A stretch of 6,119 bases of DNA from an uncultured Eubacteriales bacterium (GTDB lineage Bacteria > Bacillota > Clostridia > Monoglobales > Firm-18). A model generated the notes under the pieces. That model was not told the origin of the DNA. It did not search any database and was given only the letters and a program-made list of their open reading frames with translations. Numbering within the stretch: position 1 is the first letter of the stretch; every line of letters begins with the position of its first letter. Where the stretch lies: positions 1-6,119 of the forward strand of contig CAJLYO010000111.1 of the NCBI GenBank assembly GCA_905210885.1. Direction: 5' to 3'. A program made the position numbers and the translations under genes. Below are positions 1-4,459 of the stretch, in pieces.

Positions 1-1064
1 CTCTTTGTATGCTCTGTTCCGTCAATTGTGTATTTAATGCTGCCAAAATCCGATGAACCTTTGTTTACGTTTGTCATAAGCTCCAAGCGTGTGCCCTTGA
101 ACGAAAATTCAAAGGTCTGATTTGCCGATGCTGCGGAAATCTCACCGCTGCTTGTGTTATACTCAAACTGGTTGCCGAACTTTGAATAGCCTGTGCCTTT
201 TACGGTTGCCATATATGCGTCGGGGGCAAGGTTTTGATTAATTGTTTCATCGGGCAGAACCTTTGCGGTCAGTGCCGACGGAGCAGTAACATCACCTGTT
301 AAAACCGTACCTAGATAGTCTGTTACATAACCTGCATACTTTGCATGACCAACATCCGTGGGGTGTACAACGTCTTTAAAATACTTTGTCCAAACGGCGT
401 TTTCAGCGTATTTATAGCCTTCAAATTCCCCGCCGTTTTCCTCCGCCGCCTCGTTGTACAGCATTGCGCCCATGTCAACAACCGGAATACCGTAGCGCTG
501 TGCAACAGCAAGCTGTGCGGCTTTTGAGGTAAACTCATTGTTTTTCTGCCACCAGTCGGTGGAAAGCAGGCAAACTATATCCATATTGGGATTAGCCGCA
601 TAAAGCTTTGAAATCAGCGATTCATAGTAAAAGCTTGCTTCCTGTGCCGAAAGGCTGTCGTAGCCGTCATTAATCGCAAATTCGACAAAAGTCAAATCGG
701 GCTGTTCGTCGGTGCCGAGTTTTAAGTCACTGTCGGCTCTGTAAAGTCCGTATTTCGAGCCGGTTCCGCCGACACCTGCGTTAATTTCGCTAATCTGCGC
801 GTCCGGGAAATTGTCCTTCAGCCACTTGGTTGTAAGGGCGCGGTAGGACTTTGTGCCTTCATTTGAGGAGGCGACGCCTACGGTAATGGAACCGCCTATG
901 TAACCCACCGTAAGCTTTTTGTCAGCCGTAAGCTTGTAGAGGGTATTACCAAGAGTACTTACCGGCACCGACACATCTGCCGCAAAGGCAGCAGCCGGAA
1001 CAAGCGTCATCAGCATAAGCACCGTTAAAATTACGGCGGTTACACGTCTTTTGAACATTTTCAT
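1..1064 (-). CDS. Secreted SGNH/GDSL-type esterase (C-terminus beyond window)
   Basis: The frame opens at ATG 1064 and runs off the left edge after 354 codons. GGAAGG at 1080-1075 lies 10 bases from this ATG; the second in-frame ATG (1058) would be 16 bases away. Residues 1-29 are a signal peptide (MKMFKRRVTAVILTVLMLM, then AAAFAAD). The catalytic domain covers about residues 48-255. Its SGNH blocks are YIGGSIT with nucleophile Ser59, INAGVGGTGS with Gly (95-103), FAINDG with Asn132, and DVVHPTDVGH with the Asp231/His234 pair. Such enzymes remove acyl, commonly acetyl, groups from polysaccharides; the FAINDG form, with Ala where the classic GxND block has Gly, occurs in a common clostridial subfamily. 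From about residue 262 a second region begins; FEFSFKGTRLELMTN followed by IKYTIDGTEH is typical of a beta-sandwich (jelly-roll) domain attached to these esterases. The substrate is not determinable here. It is the last gene of the visible operon, 57 bases after the preceding stop. Confidence 0.94.
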   Translation of the reverse strand, partial: MKMFKRRVTAVILTVLMLMTLVPAAAFAADVSVPVSTLGNTLYKLTADKKLTVGYIGGSITVGVASSNEGTKSYRALTTKWLKDNFPDAQISEINAGVGGTGSKYGLYRADSDLKLGTDEQPDLTFVEFAINDGYDSLSAQEASFYYESLISKLYAANPNMDIVCLLSTDWWQKNNEFTSKAAQLAVAQRYGIPVVDMGAMLYNEAAEENGGEFEGYKYAENAVWTKYFKDVVHPTDVGHAKYAGYVTDYLGTVLTGDVTAPSALTAKVLPDETINQNLAPDAYMATVKGTGYSKFGNQFEYNTSSGEISAASANQTFEFSFKGTRLELMTNVNKGSSDFGSIKYTIDGTEHTK

Positions 1065-1074
1065 TGATACTACA

Positions 1075-1080
1075 CCTTCC
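1075..1080 (-). promoter_or_regulatory. Ribosome binding site of the esterase gene
   Basis: GGAAGG (within AAAAGGAAGGTG on the minus strand) ends 10 bases before ATG 1064, which decides for the first of two closely spaced in-frame ATG codons. Confidence 0.75.
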
Positions 1081-1087
1081 TTTTATA

Positions 1088-1115
1088 ATAATATAATTGC
1101 ATTATGGGATAACAA
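1088..1115 (-). promoter_or_regulatory. Possible weak promoter in the gap before the esterase gene
   Basis: On the minus strand, TTGTTA (1115-1110) and TATTAT (1093-1088) are 16 bases apart, an acceptable sigma-A-like pair. Transcription would start close to 1081, directly before the ribosome binding site, leaving a very short leader. The stretch is AT-rich, so chance matches are expected. This is the widest gap in the operon, and the only place in the window where an internal promoter seemed plausible. Confidence 0.25.
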
Positions 1116-1121
1116 ATTTAA

Positions 1122-2981
1122 TCAGTTGCTTTGCCACGGGGTCTTTAAAAGAGGCGTCGGGGCTTTATCAGCCGAAAGACCGTCAAATATAAATACCTTG
1201 GTTTTCGTTGTGCCCTCTGCCTTTGAAACGGTATATTCCGTGTAAACGTCCGGAGTGTCTACCGTTTTTGCGTCCGCAGATATCAGCATATCACCGTTAT
1301 ACATAGCAGTTATAACAACAACACTTCCGCTGTCTGTGTATACCGAGGGATTTACAGTAATCGCTACGCTGTCGCCGTTGTCGATAACTAACTTTTTAAC
1401 GAGTTTTACATACAAACGCGGTTTTTTGTCTGTGTCCCTATTTCCTATATAAAGCGTCACACCATGACGGCTTGTCATCATTACAGAAAAGCTTCCGCCG
1501 CATTTTTCAGCATAATCGGTCAAATCAAATGCCGCAGTCATATTTCCAAGACTTGCGGACGGTATTGAATTAAATTTTCCGCCATCCTTAAGTGAGGTAA
1601 ATGCAGCCGCCGCATCTCCGTATTTATTGTCATATTCTGATGTTACCCAGCTTTCCGTAAGTTTCGGCACTTCAAGTTTCGGATTGCTGTTATCATCCTT
1701 ACCCGTACGCATAGCGTCAAGGGAAACATCATTTGTAACAACACCGTAAAAATTTATCGGATTAGTCTGCGTTATGCCTTTGGTAAGTATATATGCTTCG
1801 GCAATGTCATATTCATCTACATTATCGTTATCGGGGTCTAAGTATTCGGAAACATCAAATTTCATTAAAATCGGTGCCTTGACTTTGCTTGTATCCATTT
1901 TTCCGTAAGTTTGACCGTCGCTTCGCAGAACATAGTTTGACTTGTCCAAAGCTCCGTTTTGATATGTCGCGCCGCTGTAATCCAGATTATCCCGGAAATT
2001 CGGATTTTCAATTGTTACTGCCGGTACAATGCTCGACATTTCTGCTGCAATGTACATTTTAACATTAATCTGCGTGCTTGCCGTTCCGGTGACACCCCAG
2101 TAGTCAACGGCATTTACCGTAACGGTATGGCTTCCTGCAGAAAGACCGGAAACAGAGGCACTTACTGTTTTTGCCGAGCTGTCAAAAACTGCATTTTCAA
2201 CTGCCGTTCCGTCAATTAAAAGCTCTGCGGATTTTATACTGTTGCTGTCTGTAATGTTTGCCGTAATATCAAGTGTTTCGTTTGAATATATTTCTGTCGG
2301 TGCATCTATATTCACCACAGGCTTATCGGTAGTTTTAACATAAAGCTTTGCACCGGCTTTTTCCATATGTGCCGTTGAATCATATATAACGGAAATATTT
2401 ACGGTAAAATAATTTGTATTATCGGCTATTCGTTCCTTAATTTTATCAGTAACATCGAAACAGAAATTATACTTATTGTAGTTTCCGTTTTCAGCCATTA
2501 ACGGAAAATCGGACAAATTTGCTAATGATCCCGCTTTTTTTCTGGTGTCTATTTTATCACCGAGTTTAATTCTCTCTGAAACTTTTCCGCTGTCGTCATA
2601 TGTTAAAGTTAAATCATTGCCCGGAACATCATATAAAGAAAATTGACTGTTGTTATTATTGCCCCAAACCAGGTATGCACCTACAATAGTTTTTTCCGAA
2701 ACGGAAGATATATCATATTTGAAAAATCCCGGCTGTTTATATCCTTCGCCCGTATTTTCCGTAAAACCTGATGTAGTACCGCGCAAAACAAAATTGGTAT
2801 TCTCTGCGCTGTATCTGTTTTCGCCGGTTGTAAAATCAATATCAAAGACCCTTTCAATCTCGTCAATAACAAAATCATCTGTTGTTTTAACATCATCGGC
2901 ATAACCCACGCATGGCACAAGGCTTAAGCACATTGCAAGCGTGCACAGGACGGAAACTGTTTTGTTTAAAATTTTTCTCAT
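1122..2981 (-). CDS. Secreted DNRLRE/CBM96-like protein with central Ig-like domain and C-terminal beta domain
   Basis: The ATG at 2981 is preferred over the GTG three codons upstream: GAGAGG at 2997-2992 sits 10 bases from the ATG but only 1 from the GTG. The product has 619 residues. Residues 1 to about 28 are a signal peptide (MRKILNKTVSVLCTLAM, then VPCVGYA before ADD). Residues about 47-217 form a module with NTNFVLRG, PGFFKYDIS, an FDVTDKIKE helix and a closing AKLYVKT strand, the pattern of DNRLRE / CBM96-like beta-sandwiches. Residues 222-305 look like a bacterial Ig-like domain (VNIDAPTEIYSNETLDITA ... SAELLIDGTAV ... SHTVTVNAVD), similar to the Big_7 type. Residues about 319-527 repeat the first module (SNYVLRSDG, ILMKFDVSEY, FDLTDYAEK, PRLYVKL). 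The last 85 residues form a small beta domain shared with the upstream propeller protein. No catalytic motif was recognised, so a carbohydrate-binding or structural role is inferred. The gene follows the stalk-domain gene by 22 bases and is AT-richer than its neighbours. Confidence 0.78.
   Translation of the reverse strand: MRKILNKTVSVLCTLAMCLSLVPCVGYADDVKTTDDFVIDEIERVFDIDFTTGENRYSAENTNFVLRGTTSGFTENTGEGYKQPGFFKYDISSVSEKTIVGAYLVWGNNNNSQFSLYDVPGNDLTLTYDDSGKVSERIKLGDKIDTRKKAGSLANLSDFPLMAENGNYNKYNFCFDVTDKIKERIADNTNYFTVNISVIYDSTAHMEKAGAKLYVKTTDKPVVNIDAPTEIYSNETLDITANITDSNSIKSAELLIDGTAVENAVFDSSAKTVSASVSGLSAGSHTVTVNAVDYWGVTGTASTQINVKMYIAAEMSSIVPAVTIENPNFRDNLDYSGATYQNGALDKSNYVLRSDGQTYGKMDTSKVKAPILMKFDVSEYLDPDNDNVDEYDIAEAYILTKGITQTNPINFYGVVTNDVSLDAMRTGKDDNSNPKLEVPKLTESWVTSEYDNKYGDAAAAFTSLKDGGKFNSIPSASLGNMTAAFDLTDYAEKCGGSFSVMMTSRHGVTLYIGNRDTDKKPRLYVKLVKKLVIDNGDSVAITVNPSVYTDSGSVVVITAMYNGDMLISADAKTVDTPDVYTEYTVSKAEGTTKTKVFIFDGLSADKAPTPLLKTPWQSN
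1401..2027 (-). repeat. Second copy of the duplicated beta-sandwich module in the DNRLRE-like gene
   Basis: The protein encoded here (residues about 319-527) repeats the layout of residues about 47-217, encoded at 2331-2843. SNYVLRSDG matches TNFVLRG, ILMKFDVS matches GFFKYDIS, FDLTD matches FDVTD, and PRLYVKL matches AKLYVKT, in the same order. The copies are diverged, so this is an old domain duplication and not a DNA repeat. Confidence 0.55.
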
Positions 2982-2991
2982 TTTTAACACA

Positions 2992-2997
2992 CCTCTC
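2992..2997 (-). promoter_or_regulatory. Ribosome binding site of the DNRLRE-like gene
   Basis: GAGAGG, followed by TGTGTTAAAA and ATG 2981. The 10-base spacing supports the ATG rather than the GTG at 2990, which almost touches this site. Confidence 0.75.
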
Positions 2998-3003
2998 GGA
3001 AAA

Positions 3004-3675
3004 TTATTTTGAAATGCTTATTGTATTTTCATATTCGCCCGGGGTCCAGTCTACGGTGTAGCCCAAAGCCTCCGCGGCAAATCTTAGCGGAATATATGTT
3101 GACGCGGTAAGGTCGTCAAGTACGGGAACGGTGTCCATGGATTTAACCTCGCCATTTACCTCGTATGCGCTTTGATTTATTGTAAATTTAACGGTATTTC
3201 CGTTCAGGCTCGCTGTCGCGGTTTTGCTGTTATCGTCCCATGAAACCTCGGCGCCCAAAAGCTCGGCAACCTCGCGGAAGGGATAAAGCGTTCTGCCTTC
3301 GCGCTCTATAATTCTGCGCGTAAGCGAAATCTGCTCGCCGTTTAAAACAAACACAACGGTTTTTTGAGATATGGGAAGCGCCGCGGACGTTACCGAAGTA
3401 TTTTCATCGATAAGACCTGTTCCGAACCTCACTGCGCCGTCAACACCGTACAAAACGCCGTCCTGGGATTTTGCGATACAAAATCCGTCACCTGCCAAGG
3501 CTATTGAATACATCGGGAAGGCTACCTCGGTTGAAGTGAGCTTGTTACCCTCCTGAACGTTTCGGTACAGGGTATCTGCCTGGTCAAGGACATAGCCGTT
3601 CATGCTGCCGCGGGAATATTGGACTGCATCTCGTGAATTTGGCATAAGCGCGTTTTCCGCCGTAATAAACACCAA
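3004..3675 (-). CDS. C-terminal part of the frameshifted gene: end of repeats plus copper amine oxidase N-terminal-like (stalk) domain
   Basis: This ORF has no credible start: its first possible codon is a TTG at 3675 with no ribosome binding site and no signal peptide, and it overlaps the preceding ORF by 92 bases. It is best read as the continuation of that gene after a one-base slip near 3656-3653. Numbered on the joined 482-residue protein, residues 267-360 continue the repeat units (GYVLDQADTLYRNV, FCIAKSQDGVLYGV). Residues about 366-482 form a copper amine oxidase N-terminal-like domain (PF07833 type): it opens with VVFVLNGEQISL, then TLYPFREVAELLGAEVSWD and, near the end, YIPLRFAAEALGYTVDW, the two characteristic 'PxRxxAExLG' helices, and it closes with strand ENTISIS. 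Despite the name, this domain has no oxidase activity; in Clostridia and Bacilli it is common at the end of surface proteins, where it is thought to help in wall or surface association. The stop lies 22 bases before the next ATG. Confidence 0.85.
   Translation of the reverse strand: MVFITAENALMPNSRDAVQYSRGSMNGYVLDQADTLYRNVQEGNKLTSTEVAFPMYSIALAGDGFCIAKSQDGVLYGVDGAVRFGTGLIDENTSVTSAALPISQKTVVFVLNGEQISLTRRIIEREGRTLYPFREVAELLGAEVSWDDNSKTATASLNGNTVKFTINQSAYEVNGEVKSMDTVPVLDDLTASTYIPLRFAAEALGYTVDWTPGEYENTISISK
3007..3357 (-). other. Stalk domain (copper amine oxidase N-terminal-like) at the protein C-terminus
   Basis: The domain runs over about 117 residues to the end of the protein. Its two halves are alike, each a strand pair followed by a helix: TLYPFREVAELLGAEVSWD and YIPLRFAAEALGYTVDW. 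The central VKFTINQSAYEVNG / KSMDTVPVLDD segment is the usual 'v.l..g...v.vng..v.ld.p..' linker of this family. It lies wholly downstream of the frame break, so a protein translated from the sequence as given would lack it and could lose surface retention. Confidence 0.85.
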
Positions 3676-4453
3676 AGGATCTGCCGGTATTTATAAACAC
3701 CATGTCACCGTATGCAAAAAGTACATTGCTCATTTTAAGGTTTTTTGCTACCTTGCCGGCTCTTAAGGCGCTGCGGTCGTATTCCGACCATTCGTTTCCG
3801 ATTAAAACAGTGTCGAGGCTTTCACAGCTTGTAACGCCTTCATCAAGCTTTAACGTTTCATATTCATATGAAAATGCGCCGTTTAAAAGAGGAACAAACC
3901 AGCATGTGCCAGACCCGTCAAGGACGAGATATTCGCCGTCTTTGCCATGAAGGCTTTTTCCGCCGGAGAGTATGTCCTTTGTCTGCATTGAAGTGCCGTT
4001 TCCGGTCAAAAGCGCCGTAACCGTTCCGTCGGTTTTCAGCACCAGATTGCCGTTTGTATCAAGCACATTTCCGCAAAGAACAGACGCGCCGTAACCGCCG
4101 TATGCCGGGAGTTTCAGGCTGCCGTCAAGGGAAATATAGGCATATCCGCCGTTATACGTGCCGTCGACATACACCGGAGTTTTTACAACTGCCCGTGCAT
4201 CGTCCGCAAGCTTTGTTTTGTCCATGGCATACAGTCCGCCATCCTTGGTAACATACGCCGAATTATTAAAATCAGCAACGTTTACGGCAATGCGCTCCGG
4301 CAGATTGTTTTGTGCCTCGCGGTACTTTACAAGCTCGCCGTTTTCACGCAGGGCGTATGTGTCCGTAAGCTTTGTCACTTCGATAAAATCGGCATGTGCC
4401 GCAAATGACGCGAGCATACAAAGGACAACAATAAATGAAACAAGCTTTTTCAA
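3584..4453 (-). CDS. Secreted repeat protein, N-terminal part of a frameshifted stalk-domain gene
   Basis: The frame starts at a TTG and encodes a clear signal peptide (MKKLVSFIVVLCMLASF, cleavage probably after AAHA, about residue 21). A GAGAGG lies 11 bases upstream, and an in-frame TGA two codons upstream rules out an earlier start. The mature part is built of loose units of about 40-50 residues with strand-turn-strand patterns such as AYVTKDGGLYAM (67-78), LDTNGNLVLKTDGTV (131-145), YLVLDGSGTCWFV (175-187) and GDMVFINTGRSFGV (249-262). They resemble RCC1-like or other beta-propeller blades, but I cannot name the family. Residues 1-266 look genuine; the last 23 (from KRAYAKF) read like out-of-frame sequence. 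Dropping one A of the run at 3656-3653 joins residue 266 (Gly) to the frame of the 3004-3675 ORF and gives a 482-residue protein. The role is unknown; an extracellular binding or scaffold protein is likely. It sits 6 bases after the propeller gene. Confidence 0.85.
   Translation of the reverse strand: MKKLVSFIVVLCMLASFAAHADFIEVTKLTDTYALRENGELVKYREAQNNLPERIAVNVADFNNSAYVTKDGGLYAMDKTKLADDARAVVKTPVYVDGTYNGGYAYISLDGSLKLPAYGGYGASVLCGNVLDTNGNLVLKTDGTVTALLTGNGTSMQTKDILSGGKSLHGKDGEYLVLDGSGTCWFVPLLNGAFSYEYETLKLDEGVTSCESLDTVLIGNEWSEYDRSALRAGKVAKNLKMSNVLFAYGDMVFINTGRSFGVYYGGKRAYAKFTRCSPIFPRQHERLCP
3653..3656 (-). other. Probable frameshift site (run of four A on the minus strand)
   Basis: The minus strand reads GGC GGA AAA CGC here in the upstream frame. 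Removing one A gives GGC GGA AAC GCG CTT ATG, which leads straight into the downstream frame (GG-NALMPNSRD). Both frames are open only between about 3690 (after a TAA at 3693-3691 in the downstream frame) and 3584, so the shift must lie in that interval; the homopolymer is the simplest place. The needed change is a one-base skip (+1), not the -1 slip of usual programmed sites, and no slippery heptamer with a hairpin was seen. A sequencing or assembly indel, or a recent inactivating mutation, is therefore more likely than recoding. Confidence 0.7.
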
Positions 4454-4459
4454 TCGTCA

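Noticed and set aside
1081..1121. AT-rich imperfect inverted repeat (ATAAT...ATTAT) in the gap before the esterase gene, as a terminator
   Set aside because: The stem would be only about five A-T pairs with no GC-rich core, so it is not a credible terminator.
2681..2920. Minus-strand open frame inside the DNRLRE-like gene, and a similar one at 323-538 inside the esterase gene
   Set aside because: Both are out-of-frame shadows of the longer genes, which have signal peptides and domains.
2979..2990. GTG at 2990 as the start of the DNRLRE-like gene
   Set aside because: It lies 1 base from the GAGAGG ribosome binding site; ATG 2981 has 10-base spacing and gives a more usual signal peptide start (MRKILNK).
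3584..3690. Programmed ribosomal frameshifting between the two halves of the stalk-domain gene
   Set aside because: The required shift is +1, and no slippery heptamer, stimulatory hairpin or rare-codon/stop arrangement is visible; a sequence indel or mutation is simpler.
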